Of a stretch of 64,000 bases of DNA, positions 1 through 13,824 are shown piece after piece. Source of the DNA: Ficedula albicollis (taxonomy: Eukaryota > Chordata > Aves > Passeriformes > Muscicapidae); NCBI RefSeq assembly GCF_000247815.1, contig NC_021677.1:43374864-43438863 (forward strand), read 5' to 3'. Positions within the stretch are counted from its first letter, which is position 1; each line of letters begins with the position of its first letter. A program made the translations under genes and the position numbers. Under the pieces are notes generated by a model that did not search any database, was not told the DNA's origin, and was given only the letters and a program-made list of their open reading frames with translations.

Positions 1-997
1 TTTCTGGCTGGTTTCTTCACTCTGGAAAGAGATGTGACCAGACCTGGGTATACATGAACAGCAAAAGGTAATGTAGCTCTGCAGCAGCATTCAGCTGTGA
101 GGTGCTCGTATGCCCTTACTTGAAATTACAGTAGATATTTAAGCTGAACCAATGGATGCTGAATAAAGTAATATTACATTTTACTCCCTGCTACCACCTG
201 CATGGGGCCACCCAGTCTCTTGTCTCTGGAGCATTTCTGATGCTTTGCAGAGATATTCTGTCCTGTGGACTTAAAAAATAGGCATGTGTGTTCACTGTAT
301 CCCCTTTTGGCTTGTGGTCCTTCTCATGAAGCCTCACCCCGTTTGCGTCCTTCCTCTTTTCAAATACATCCATCATGTGACTTTCTTTAAGGCTTTCTTC
401 TCCATAGCTCTATACTGCTGGTTATTGACAGGTTACATAAAACCCATGTGCCAGTTTGACAGAGGGAAAAATGTAACATAAAAAGCTGAAGGGCCTTGGG
501 ACAAAACTGAGATAATCCCATGGATTGTTACACTTACACATACCCATATCTCTGTCTTCCTCTGTTTCCTCTCTAATTTACTAAGGACATTTTATTAGAC
601 TGGAATAACCTTAATGACTGCAAAAGATGAAGTAATATTTGGCACTATTTATATTTAGAAGATATTCAAAATACTATATTTTTTCTTTTGTGCACCTTCT
701 GTGGGACATAAGTATTTTGTCACACCTAGGAGTGGGAGCATGAAATTCCATACTATATGTGTTGAAGAAAATACTACATTTGTATTACCAGATCAGCTGG
801 TAAATTCATTCTAAAGAAAGAAACATAAGGGATGGACACCAAATTAAATTATCATAAATAAATTCTTGCTAATCGAGTAAAAGAAATACAAATATGCAAA
901 CTTGCTATGCCTGAGCAAGGTGCAATAATCAAGTAACAACATTTGTCAGTGCCACTTCAGTATCGTAGAACTGGCCCAGCCAGTTCAGGAAAGCTGT
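1..997. other. Non-coding, nothing recognised
   Basis: AT-rich intergenic sequence with only 60-65-codon frames. No repeat family was recognised by eye. Confidence 0.6.
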
Positions 998-1823
998 GGG
1001 AAGCACACTGAGGTATGAGCAGTTGCAGTTACTGTGGACAATAAATGACAAACAGCTGGTAATCTCCGAAAAACAGGTGTCATTAACCACTAAATTAGCT
1101 CTGGTGGCCAAACTGCTACCAATTTAAGAAATATTGTAAATACATATATATATGTAAGCATAAAAATTAAAAATACATAGAAATAATGGCACATATTTAG
1201 TATATACTTTCATTCCAGATACTTGACTGGAAGAACCACACCTAAATGTACTCAGATTCCATTAGGGTATCTATTACGAGCAGTGCCCCTGGTATACCAT
1301 CAGACAGGGAAATCAAATTCATTTCATGGTGTCCGAAACCTTCCAACTGCAGGACGTGGTTTGTTTGTTTATTTTCTCCACTCGCACAAAGGAAATCCAT
1401 GAAATTCTGTGGGAAACACACTGAGGTATGAGCAGTTGCAGTTACTGTGGACAATAAATGACAAACAGCTGGTAATCTCCGAAAAACAGGTGTCATTAAC
1501 CACTAAATTAGCTCTGGTGGCCAAACTGCTACCAATTTAAGAAATATTGTAAATACATATATATATGTAAGCATAAAAATTAAAAATACATAGAAATAAT
1601 GGCACATATTTAGTATATACTTTCATTCCAGATACTTGACTGGAAGAACCACACCTAAATGTACTCAGATTCCATTAGGGTATCTATTACGAGCAGTGCC
1701 CCTGGTATACCATCAGACAGGGAAATCAAATTCATTTCATGGTGTCCGAAACATTCCAACTGCAGGACGTGGTTTGTTTGTTTATTTTCTCCACTCGCAC
1801 AAAGGAAATCCATGAAATTCTGT
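998..1823. repeat. Direct tandem duplication, two units of 413 bp
   Basis: Unit 1 is 998-1410 and unit 2 is 1411-1823. Only two substitutions were seen (an A/G near the start and C/A in 'gaaaccttcc' versus 'gaaacattcc'). A CTGT microhomology lies at the junctions (994-997, 1407-1410, 1820-1823). The paired frames of 61-88 codons inside are duplicates of chance frames. Confidence 0.97.
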
Positions 1824-4800
1824 ATTGAAGGGAAATCTTTCCCAAGATCTAGTTACAAAAAGAAACTCTCCAAACTGTGTGTGGCCACATTCCCAGCTGC
1901 ACCATTGTTCATTAGATGTAACTAAGGAGGAGGCTGAGGATGAGATCCATGAAAAACCAATGCATTTCTCCTATCCTGGGGGCAATTTTTCACCAGCCCT
2001 GCCCTTCCTACCAAGGGCTCTTCTAATCTACAGCAGCTGCTTCACCAAAGCCCCATGTTGGTCAGGACTTGTGCAGCACACCGAGGTCAGGTTCCCTTCT
2101 CCCTCTCCCCTGCTGCAATCTCCAGGTCTAAGGTTGGTGTAAAGCATGAGGCAGGAAAACACCCAACATGGGAGGTGTGCACGGAAAGCATCACTGCGCC
2201 AGAGAAACCTGACTGCTTTCCCAGCTCCTCTTAACACAGCAGCACTGAAAAAGGAATGAAAGGGAGAGCAGTCTCTAGTCTCTGTGCCTATCAGATCTGT
2301 TCATTCTTACCCATGGCCCCAGCTCACATTGGCCTTCAACACAAGTCTGCAAAAATTACCTCCACACATCTAAGAAGAACATAACCCACAAAAATTTATC
2401 ATGAATCATAGGCCATCATTGTCTCCTGGGGATTTTGCTTTCTAAATATCTCAGTATTTGCAAGAATCATGAGTTCATAGTATGCATTAAAAGAAAAAAA
2501 AAATTAAAAATAATTGTGCTAACTTAGCACAATTTAGCAAATGCAAATGGTGCAATGATTGAAAGGAGGGTTTTGTTCTGCAATTATGAGGTAATCCAAT
2601 TCTGCAAACCAAAGTTCACCTTGGAAATAGGGGACAGGGTGGGATGGGCAAAGTCTCTCTGGTAGCCTGATGCCAAGATTTTGTGATTTTGAACCCCAGT
2701 GACAGGAAAGTAATTGCTGCCTGCTTAACAGAGCAGAGCCTGCAAATCCACACAGCATTAAGCATTTTTAACTCTCTGTCCCTGCAATCTACAACATCAA
2801 CTCTGCAACGTATTTGTTACATGGGGGGGGAGGGGGGGTAGGCATGGAACAAGAACAAAAATAAAATGCCACCAAAGGCACTGAACTTCTAGTGAGAAAA
2901 AAAAAATTCTGCGCAGAAAGTTTTTGAAGATGAAAGAGTGGGAGCAAAGCCCAGTGGACCCTTGCATGCCAGTAAATGATTTATCATCAAATGGTCACAA
3001 CTGCTTCTTCTAAGACGTGATCAAAAGTTGTGGATATTACAAAGGCTTAGAAAAAAGCTTATGGTTCATTGTGAGGTCTTCCTTAGTGTATTTAACCATA
3101 TAAACTCCATCAGAAAAGTTAGCACACATGGTAAAGAGACAGAAAAGAAATTTTAAAAGGTGGGGAGGGCTAAAATTGAAGTAAGTTTAAAACTGTGCAG
3201 ATTTACTTCCTTTTTTTTTTTTGCTTTCTGCTCCTGTATTGAGTGTGCTGTTGGTCTCCAGTAAAGCCTGATATTTCTATCCTGAATTATGCAACAGGGA
3301 AATGCTGTTTTTTCAAAAAGCAGGAAAATCAAACACTCTATAGTAGAAGAAAATAGTTCTTGCTCTTCCTTGGTCATTTATATCTATGGAGGAACAAAAC
3401 AAAACAAAACACCCCAAGTGGTGAATTTATGCTTACGGTAAATGCAGATTAAAAGGGAAATGGCAACATTAAAAAAAATGCCATTGAAATTAAATTGCCA
3501 CAAAAAGTACTCCTTTGTATCAAAATTTTCCATGTCTTTGCTCAAAAAAGCCCCAAAGACTCTTAAAATACACAAACACAAAAATTTTCATAAAGCTCTC
3601 TGGTGAAAAATTGTTGATTACCAAACATTTAAAAGCTTGACAAAATCCTTTTAAAATTCAAGCTTTACTTTTCTGATTTATTTAGTTTAGTTGTTAAAAA
3701 CCTTTTTTCATAGAAAATTAATACATTCACTACTACTCAGTGTATGTAGTTGTTCCTTAGAGTAAAAACAGATTTCCAGGCTGGTAGAAATCCTCTGGGT
3801 GTAAGAGTCTCCAGCACTGGTCATCTCATGGCCTGCCTCAAAGGTTAGGCTGCACAGTGACATTCAGTCTAAAAGGCTTTGCTTAGAGATAGAACAGGCA
3901 AGCCCAGACTTCTATACTTAAACACTGTTCAATCCATCAGAAAATCTCCTGCCAATGTCCAAAAATACATCAAAACCCAATCTTTCTTGGGTGGAATACA
4001 AGACACATCCCTTTGCATCTCTATGAGAAAGCAAAAAACGCAGGATGGCCGAACTCAAGTACCAAGTTCTCATTATTCAAGAACAGACAGTACAACCAAA
4101 TAGGGAGGCAATGACAGTAGACAAAATATACTGAAATTTGAATGATTTTTTTTTAAATGGCTGTGTACTAACTACCAATGCAAGCATAATAACTAATAAA
4201 TAAGTCATATCTTTAAAAAAGTGTGCGAGTGAATCCCATTTTATCTACTGATAAACTATGCTGAAAGGACACAAATGCAGGTTAATTCTAAATACATAAG
4301 GATGAGTACTTTTAGTAGCTTTAATAAAGGAGAAAAATAAACTATTTCTTCTTCCTATTGTTGTCTGCAATACCCTGAAGTGAATGAACACTGTGGCTCC
4401 TGTCCAGTATCCCTGTTAAAACAAATTCCATTTGTACATTTAAAAATCAGTAAAAGTGGGAAACACGACAAAGCCTGAAATATGAAACATCAAACTTTCT
4501 GCTTTAACTATGCAGATCTGGCATGCATACATATGGCTTTAACCCCCAGCTTGTCCCTAGAGTGCATCACAGCAGCCAAAAGATTGTTCCAATTAACACC
4601 TGCTACTATTGGTCCCAAAGGGTCATTCTGAGATCTGAGGATCTCAGAGCAAAGAACAGCTTCAGCAGCTGTAAAGAAAAAGGGACTGGACTTTACAACA
4701 TAATTCTCGCGGTGAGAGGGGAGAGATCTTCCAGTGTTTGGAAGAATTGGGTTAAAGGAAGTCTTGAGACAAGGGAAAGTCACAAAATACATTTTGCAGT

Positions 4801-7209
4801 ACTGGAAAAGTCAGGTCTGTGATATATGTTTTGCTGCACATAATGAAAATAACTGTAAAACCTTTCAGGTTTAGTCAGCTTCTTCAAGCAATCCAGTCTT
4901 TGCAAGAGAGATTGCTTTTTGGAGACAGAAGAAGGCCAATATTTTTCAAAATTTCTAAGCAAAAAGATGAAAATTGATCAGCCCATTTGAGAGAAGACAG
5001 TTGAATTTCGTTGTTCTCACAAGAGCAAAAAGTAACCTTTCCTATAGCAATGCAGGTCTCTAAAAGTTCACTGAAATGAACTTTCCATCTTCCCATGCTA
5101 TACAACCACCAACCTGTGGAGCAACATATTTCCCCTTAACACTCTCAATGCCCCAAGTTCTCCTCTCCCCCCATAGCATGCATCCTGTGGAGTTTTAGTT
5201 CTCCCATATTCCACTACTCAGTGCTTGGCAAGAAGTAAGTGAGGGGCAAGGGAACAGCAGGACAGTCATGTGCCATCTGTCCATGGCATTATTTTATCTC
5301 CTAGTGATTAATGAGTCTCAGGGAAGCTCCCATCTACTGACCTCCTTCAGCCTTGGTACTCCTACTTGGAGTACTTTTATGAGAACTTTCAAGCATTTCT
5401 TTTTTCTTAAGGAAAATGTAGAAAATTAAATAAAAAAGAAAAAAAGTAAAGTGAACACACTGTTATGTTCTTGCAGACATTTATCTAATGACTAATGTTA
5501 TCCGTGTATATACAAAGTTATACAGAGGCATAAATGTTTCAAAATCTGATCCAAGTCTGGTAAACCACTTTCAAAATCAGGAAATTCCAACGGAAAGGTT
5601 AGCTACATTTGCAACTGTATTATTTTCTGTTCTTGCTTCCATTTTTGGTGAAAATTTTAATATAATCTTTGTCCCTTAGTCTAAACTATAAAACAAATAA
5701 CAGGTTTAAACTGTCATGGAGTCTAAGGCTAATGATGCCACTCAAGCAAGTAAGAGACTATGGAGAGGAATTTTGTTTGCTCATACTGAGAATATTTTTA
5801 AAAAGCTGAAGGAATAAAAAAATACTTTGTAGTACAAGAAAATCAGACCCAAGTTTTGCAGAACAGCTGTGGTAAAGACCTCAGATCTGGGAAATTTCTG
5901 ACTAAGAACCTTTCATCTTAAAAGTCCGTTTATAACATTGGACAAGTCTGCCTCTTCGAGCCTGCCTCAGCAGAGATGAGCTTCAGTACAATAAAGAAAA
6001 GAAATAAAAAACCCAGAGGAAAATCAAACTGTAATGAACTATTCTTCAAGAATAACTAGTCCTCAGAGTACATCCAGAAACCTGTCAGAACTGAACACCA
6101 AATACTGGCTTACACATTCAAGCAGGATGCCTTTACAGACATAATTCATAATCTTTAGCATATTATCGGCACTGATATACATCAGAGTACTTAATGTACT
6201 TGAAATTTGGCTCAAATACTGTACTACACATGAAAAGGGAAAAGAAGAAAAGGACAAAGGTGAATAAGAAGGAACAAATACTACAAAGCAGTTTGTAATT
6301 AACTACAATTACTCTACACTTATTGTTCAAAGCCATTTTCCAGATGCACATGTGCCTGCAAGCAAGAGGAACTTTTCTGGTACACATGAGTACACCAGAC
6401 TAGCTCCTTCTGCTGCTACACGTGCAGCCACAGCCAAACCATAAATGAGACCTGGACAGATTAAAAATTTACCCCATTCAGTATTCTTAAGCCACCAGTC
6501 ATTTGAGTTAGATACTAATGCTTTTTAAAGGCCTAGTAAAGATTAAAAAAAAAAAAAAATCCAGCAAGTTACTTGCATTTCATACCTTAGGTGGTACATG
6601 AATCAGCATCATCACAACTTCACATTTTTCTCAAGAATTAATTCTCTCAGCTAAGGAAAGAAAACAATTCTTTTCTTACACTAGTGATGTACTTGGTTAC
6701 TAATGAAGCATATGCAAAGCTAACCAACAAGAGTGTTAAATTAAAGACAATTTGAAAGATTAACAGCATTCAGCTGTGCTGCTGAAGGGGGATTATCTGC
6801 TTAGTGCCACACCCCAGCTGTGCTAATTGAAGTGAACTTCAGGAGGGAAAGACCAAGCCTCAAAACATAAGTCCAGGTTCTGTTTCACAACACTTCCCTT
6901 CAACATCATCTGTTCTACAGATCCTAAAAACACCAAAATGCAAACACTAGGACCAGTCTCAAATGAATTCATTCAATGAAAGTTGTCAGCCTAAACCAGT
7001 GAAGCCTTATTTATTCATAGAACATGTACAGTGCAGGAAGCTGAACTGAAAGCTTACTCCACGGCTTCTTGCCAATGGGCCTGCTCCCTGCCCTGGGAGA
7101 ATGCTGTGTGTTCTCAGAAATAAGAACAAACACAATTAGAAACATGAGGCATACATAGATTTTCAGCGTATAGATTCGCCACCACCTCTCAAAACTGAGC
7201 AAGAGTCAT
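1824..7209. other. Intergenic, nothing recognised beyond short simple tracts
   Basis: Contains the G-rich tract at 2822, short A/T runs and an (AAAAC)n-like run near 3393-3409. Frames up to 105 codons (1825-2142 plus) and 99 codons (4523-4822 plus, opposed by 94 codons minus) have no recognisable motifs. Confidence 0.55.
2822..2839 (+). repeat. G-rich tract
   Basis: Runs of eight and seven G separated by one A. It has possible quadruplex potential, but only in a bulged or intermolecular form. Confidence 0.9.
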
Positions 7210-7597
7210 CAACACACAGCCTGGGCTGGTGTTTACACCTTCCTTTTGGAGCACTGGTGGTGTTCTCTCTCACACATCACTGCCAGGGGAAGGGAGAGCA
7301 GGCAGAGGGGAAACACCCGTTGCAAGCAACCACATGGGAGTCCTTTGTCTGTCTTGTACACTTTGATATTAGTACGTTTGCTGTTACTGTTAATTTTCTT
7401 ATCTCTTTGCTGTTTCCAGTAAACTGTCCTTATCCCAACCTGTGATTTCTGCCTTTTGTGCCTCCAATCCTCCTCTCCAGCCTCCTGAAGGGGAGAGGAA
7501 GAGGGGAAAGGGGGGAGTGAGCAAGTGAGCAGCAGCCTGGCTTGGAGAGTCTCTGTGGAAGCACTACATGGGGAAGTCCCATTCCTAAACCACAACA
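7210..7597 (-). mobile_element. Endogenous-retrovirus LTR fragment (avian type), solo, no internal genes
   Basis: Read on the minus strand the element starts at 7597 with TGTTGTGGTTTA. It then has a purine/pyrimidine-biased block including 'tcactccccccttccccctc' and 'aaggacagtttactgg', followed by a run of 'acagcaaagagataagaa' and 'taacagtaacagcaaacg'. This is the layout I associate with a common LTR family of bird genomes, especially passerines. I cannot define the 3' boundary (taken as about 7210), and no target-site duplication was found, so it is probably truncated. No gag, pol or env relic lies beside it. A 148-codon minus frame here is a chance frame through the LTR. Confidence 0.6.
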
Positions 7598-10500
7598 GAC
7601 TTCTTTGATGGAGTATGAATGCAACAACCTGATACAGTTTACCAGGATCTGATCTCAAAACTGATTTTTTTCTATACATCTCTAATTATTGCATTCATTT
7701 TGCTTTCTTCTTAATTGTACTGTGAAGTCTCTAGAGGAGGGACCACTATTTACATGTCTTTCCAGGTTTTTTAAAATTATTAACAAACATGCACAGCTTT
7801 TCTGAAGACATCATAACATGCCCTTTTCCTGTGGAGATTTCCTAGGCTTTGAACTCAATGCATGAAGGATATTGGTGCCTATATGCCCTCTGCGGTCTTT
7901 CGGTAGTACAACAGCTTTATCTAACCAGTGATCAAGTGGCCTAGATCAGAATAAATTTTCCATCAAAAAAATGAAGTTTAATGAAGTTTGACGTATTCCA
8001 TCTCCACCACTCACTGCTAGAAAGAGGTAGAGTATCCCTTCACCACTGAGGGCACAACTGTTTGAAGTATCTCATTTTAAACTGAAAAAGGGAAATGATG
8101 CAAAATAACCCATCAGAAAAGAAGAGTGTTTCTTTCAGTCCTTGATCCAGTTTATTACACGGTCTCTGAAAAATTTGTGCCAGCAAAACCGAGAGGGAAG
8201 TGCCAATGATAGTGACAAAGTAGGGCAGTGGGTCCTTTGGTTTTTGTCCCATAGGGCATGGCCTTCTAGAATGAACTAAGCTTTTTAGAAACTGATTTTA
8301 ACATTTGGACAGCACTCAAGTTTCAGTGAGAGCAACCACTGAGCTTTTTTAAGCACCTGGAAGCAGCAGACAAATGATGCAACACATTCTCCTGTTACCT
8401 AGCTAAAGACAAGACTAAATATTAGGTTGGGGCTGTTTTGGCTTTTTTTTTCTTTTTTTTTCTGTTGGGAGCTCATCCAAAAAGCAAGCAACAAAATACC
8501 TTTAAACTCATGGCCTTTATGTTAGATGTTTTATTCTGTGTCTTAATTTGTCTCAACAGCAGCACTTTTATTCCATTTGAAAGTTTCTGTGTCAGAGTAG
8601 GTCCATTGTCTATCTAATCCAAGAGACTGGTGTGCAGAGCTTTGAAGAAAAAATAACATCTTTGTGAACTCTGTCCATCAGAAGCAGTAGGCACCCTCAG
8701 AGAGTTTCAAGGTTGCATAGCTGTGCTTCTCCTGCTTCCAACTCCCATATTGTCTGTGATTTCAGTGTGCAGAATAGCACAGTCCGTTAGAGGGGCTTGT
8801 GAAATGAGGAGAGGAAAAAGGATCCACTCCATTTCATTCAGGACGTTATGTCAGTTCCTGATACTATTTTCACTGGAAATTCATGACACACGAAAGCTGT
8901 TACAAAAGTGAAAGGATTTCACACATGGGAAGCTTATCTTATCTCTGCTGCTCTTCCAAACTTTGTACTATGTTCCAGGAAGTATTGATTTTTTATTTAT
9001 TTTTACATTTCTGGAATAGATTCAAGAGAGTCCTATTCTGAACACTGAAAGAGGTGAAGGTCCTATATTTTATCTGGGAAAACCTGGAAGGTCCCAACAT
9101 TTCACAGTATTACCTTATCACTTTTATCAGGCCAGGGGCATATTTAACAAATGTTTCATGCTCAAAAGTTTAAGGGTAAGAAAATTATGGAAGCTAAATT
9201 GAATACGTTATGTTGCTAGGTATTGTAAATTTTTTTTTTTCTTCTGATGGCTTGAGGATGGGCAACTTTTAAAGAGGATTGTAACTACAAATTCTCAACA
9301 CTAAAGTTGGTAGCACATAAAAGGTCCAAATAAATCTACAAAAAAAGGAAAAAACCCATTAAAAAGAGGTGCTCCTGAGATCTGAGTTGAAAAGAAAAAG
9401 ATCTAGCTCAGATACCTTCAATACAAAATAAATGTTATTTCACAATTGACTAATCATTTTCAAGTTACTGCAACAACTAAAAATGGTATTCATAATTGTA
9501 GTGCAAAGGTGTATATAGTTAATTACCTGAAATACCTTCTTTTTTTCTCTTCCATTTTCCTTTCTCCACTAAAGATAGATACTTGTGCAGAGGCACAGCT
9601 GGCACAAGCAGCAAGGGCTTAAAGAAAATTCTGTATATCAGAGAGCTGTATCTAAACTTCCTATCCGTTCCTACATTGTACTTCAGTGAGGCTCAAGGCA
9701 TGGTAGATCCAAAATTGAACAATGGGTATAAGGCATTTTTAAATGTTTTTTATTAAAACTAAAAGTTTAATGTGTATAACTTCAGAACACTTATAATAGC
9801 ATACAATTAATTCTAAAATCCTTTATTTACTTTTAATTAAATGCTTTGAAAAGTAAGCATACAACCCATAGTATTTAAGCCAGAATGAACAGAAATGTAT
9901 ATAAGAAACTGCTTTGAATACAAAATAGTAATTGGTAGTTTCCAGTTCCTGGGGAAATAGACCATGAAAGTTAAAGTGGGTTCAGATAGCTTACCCTCAT
10001 ATAAAGGCTTACTACTGAAAAAGCAGAAACTAAAATACACAACATATACTGAAATCTGAACATGCTGAGGACTTATGACACCAATCATCTAAAGGTAAGA
10101 TGGTTACAAGCACATACAGTAAAAATATTTCATATTGTACTATAATTTCCAACTATTTCTACAGCTGGGACATGTGAAGTAACATGCCAGAGGTTACAAA
10201 CTGATCAGTGCCTGAACCAGGAGCAGAGGAAAAGTATCTAATTCTGCACTCCACTTTTGAATCAGAAGATAGCATAACCATAGGTAAGAACAAATATATC
10301 TCCCAGTAAACATTTTTCATTAGCTGACTTTTCACAATGTTCCACAATTTCACATATAGAAGTAGAGTTCTTAAATTCCATCAAAATAAAATTAATTCTT
10401 TAGGTGAGCACGTTGGCGTATTGTTCCCTTCATTCTGTCTGCTTTTCTATTATTTGCATCTGGTAAAATAAAATCCACAGAATAAACAAAGATATTGATA

Positions 10501-11639
10501 TGGGCCTTTTTTCTTTGACATTGTAAGCTAGCAGAATAAAGCATTTTTTCTTCCCCACATACTTCCACCGATTTTTTCAGTTTTCTTTCTCAACAGAAGC
10601 TGCACACACCCTAGTTGCATCTCTTGTATTTCCCCTATTTAATCCTCTTTTCCCACAACTGCCTCTTGAAGCAACTAGCCAAATTTTTAAGAAAAGAAAC
10701 ATGCCCCTTGAAAGCCACTGGCCTTGATCTCTCTGTTTTTATTTTCCTTTCTTTATGGTTCATTTGTAATATTCAAGCCACTGTTCTAGTGAAAATGCTG
10801 ACTTGCTAATAGGACTAAGATCATCCCAGCAACGGCACTTTTATAACGAACAAGAGAGATCCAGATGGATTTGGCTGCTTGACAGTCCTGGACCCTAAAG
10901 ATCTATGTTCAATTTTCTACTCTACAGTAAACATCTTTACCTTTTAGCAAAATATCATGAGTCTACCCAAACTCCACGGGTGGAGTATAGGTGACATTAT
11001 CCTGCTCTCCTTTAGAGCCACATCAAGATGCTTGGCCACTAGAAATACATTCCCTTCCTCTTCACTGCTTCTTTCTTTTTACTTTGTTTTGTTCTACAGC
11101 CACTCCTCCTATCAGCATCTTCCAAACACAGCTTGGAATATCCACCATGTATTGGATTCTCAGGACAAAGTGGTACTGCACATAAAGAAAGTCTCAGAAA
11201 GCACCAGAATAAAGCAGGATTAAATCAGCTGTTCAAGTCTGAAAGCACCCCGTCAGAAAATCTCAGTGCTGGCATACTAAGTGAAAAACAGCACAGTAAG
11301 GTGAGTCAAAAAGAAGAAGAAAAAAAAAATCATGGGAAGAAACATGCAAAAGACATAAGAAATTAATTATAAGCTATCATCAACTGCTGTTCACCCTAAA
11401 GCTCTAAGGTAACTCAAGATGAAGTAGTGAGGCACTAATTGTGGTATATTGCATCTTGTACCTAAAACTGCTTTGGTACAATGATGGCCAACATAAGGCT
11501 GATTCTTTTCTGGAAGTTTCAGAGACATCCAAGGAAGACCTCACCAGTGAGCCTCCCAGCCCTCTGAAATGTTAGTGGAATTTATCCTACATACTAAAAT
11601 TAATGGACATGTGGATGAATATGAATAGAGAACAGTCAA
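7598..11639. other. Intergenic
   Basis: AT-rich sequence. The only structure noticed is a possible MIR-like fossil near 10160-10255 and several homopolymer A/T runs. No exon or RNA gene was recognised. Confidence 0.55.
10160..10255 (-). mobile_element. Possible MIR-like SINE fossil
   Basis: 'gtgaagtaacatgccagagg' then 'ttacaaactgatcagtgcct' and 'gaaccaggagcaga' resembles the reverse-oriented MIR core (aagtaacttgcccaaggtcacacagc...agtggcagagc). The call rests on eye alignment only. Confidence 0.4.
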
Positions 11640-12735
11640 CACTATTTGCTTCTTGTGGGTTTTTTTACAGAAAATTTGTGCCTCACAAATTTATTTAATT
11701 TCTGTGACGAAGCAATTAAGGATGTGTCCAAGGAGTATCCCTTTGATATGGTCTACTTGTATTTTCAAAAGGCAGTCAGTAATGCTCCTCACCCAAAGAC
11801 TCTTAAATAATCTAAACAACATGGGAATGTCCTTGGATGGATAAAGAACTGTTTAGGAGATCAGAAACAGAGCCAAAGAACAAAAAGCCAGTGGTGTCCC
11901 ACAGGGCTTTGTGCTGGGACCTGAGGCCCTCAATGTATTCAAAAATGAATTAAAGAGGGAAGAATACTGAGGTGACAAAGAATGGTACTGACACTAAACT
12001 ATTCAAGGCAATAAAGAAGAGAGACAGTTTCAGAAAAACCTCATGATAATGAGTTGCTTGGCAAAGAAATGACAGTTGAAATTCAGCTTAGATAAATGCA
12101 TATGGGGAAAAAACAACCTGAACTTTGCATATAAACTGTTGCTCCGGGCTGACTAATTCAAGGCAGGATGAAAATCTTGAGGATTTACTAAATAGTTTGA
12201 TGAAAACATAATCTGAATAATTTGCAACAGTCAGGAAAAGACTGTAGAACACCAGCAGTCATAAGAACAGGATTATTCCACTGTATAAATCCCTGACTCA
12301 TTGGTATTGTGAAAATTGTGAGTAGATCTGACGTCTCTTCCCCAAAAGAAGGAGAATTGCAAGAGATATCAAAAATGAAATGTATTGTAGGGAGCCCAAA
12401 CCAGAAAAACACTAATTAACTAAGACTCCACAATCTGAAACTGCGACCATTTAATCTGAAATAGCGTAGTGGTTTAAAAATAAAAGAGTAAAATGTGGAA
12501 GAATTTTTAGTATACTTTTCAATATAAAAACTAGAGAACAGCAAGATGATAAAGGCTAGATACAAAAGTATCAGAAGGAAGTACTTCTTGATCACTGTGC
12601 TGTTTAACCTATGGCCATAGAAGACAAAGATCATGCAGGTTCAAAAAAAGAATGGACACCCCACTGAAAGAAAGTTCATCAAAGTCTTAGAGACTGTATA
12701 GACTCCTGGTGGCTGGGAGAATATTCTGGGGAAAT
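11640..12735 (+). mobile_element. Old CR1-clade LINE reverse-transcriptase relic
   Basis: This is a plus-strand, highly decayed LINE. At 11745-11804 the frame reads DMVYLYFQKAVSNAPHPKTL, matching reverse-transcriptase motif A of CR1-like elements (normally ...VYFDFQKAFDTVPH...). The catalytic Asp codon is Tyr here (11760-11762). At 11890-11922 SGVPQGFVLGP matches motif B. At 12272-12319 IIPLYKSLTHWYCENC matches the conserved 'ILPLYKSLVRPHLEYC' block after the catalytic core. The order and spacing are right, and frameshifts and stops separate the blocks. The far end (about 12600-12735) resembles a CR1-type 3' UTR but has no clear tail. It is more diverged than the other CR1 copies, so an older subfamily is likely. 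Confidence 0.8.
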
Positions 12736-13793
12736 ATTAGTATGGAAGTGCCTGTGCTTACCTCGTCACTGTCTACATGTTCTATTTCTGGTTTGGTTTT
12801 AAGACATTCATTGGTGCAGTCATGCTACAAATTTAGAACTGCAGATTCTGGGATAACTGTTTTTTCTTACATTTACCTCAAATTCTACCTCAGCTTCATA
12901 CTTGGTGTCACAAATTAGTATTCAACGTCTGAATGCACCTTTAATGACAGCAGTGTTATACAAGGGAGCATCAACATAATAAATGTGGGCGTAAGGTTGT
13001 TGTAGTTATAAATCTTAATAGAATACTTCATCTGGGACTTCCTCTACCTTCTCCTGCCCATTGCAGCTGCTTGCTTCCCTGAGTAGCCATCAGTACTTGT
13101 CATCTTGGAGTCTATGTTCTGCACTAATTGTGTACCTGTGCAAGGAGCAGCAGGGGGTTTCTGAACATCCCAGTCTCAGAGATCCCTGTGCAATAAGGTT
13201 CAGGACATATGAGGGAACCACCTCTCTGCTGACCATTCACATTTTGACTCTTTTGCATTAGTTCTGCTTGTTTTCCTGGTGTGAGTCCAAGCAGAAAAGG
13301 TCTGAAGTAGCTGAAGAAAGCTGAGTAAAAGTGGGAGGATGGTGAACAAGGGTATTTCCCAGCCTACTGTCTGGGCAGCAGCAGCAGTAATTGTGACTCT
13401 CTAGCTCTTTCCAAACAGAGAGAAATAATGAGAATCCTTTCATTATTCCACTTTGACAGCTTCTTCTGTTCAGAGTATGAATTCTTTGCACCATCCTCTC
13501 TCTCAGAAGTCTGTACCACTGTTAGCACAAAGGGGCCTTGACACTTGCAAGTGATGTTGCAATACATGAAGTCTGGTAGTCATGGCCATTCTTGGTATTT
13601 TGTCCTTCTGTCTCTCTGCTAATGGGATCTGGATAGGATCCTTCAGATCCTGTTCTGCTGCCCTTCATAGCTTTCCAGGCTGGGGAAGTAAAATGGGTGA
13701 TCTGGCAGAAGGTTTTAACACACAAAAACAAGGAACCACTTTTCACTCGACAAATTATTACAATGGGGACTCCACTGCGATATGAATTGAGCA

Positions 13794-13824
<31 letters not shown>

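Noticed and set aside
7233..7679. 148-codon minus-strand open frame
   Set aside because: It crosses the LTR fragment and its flank, and the translation has no domain; the LTR explains the sequence composition.
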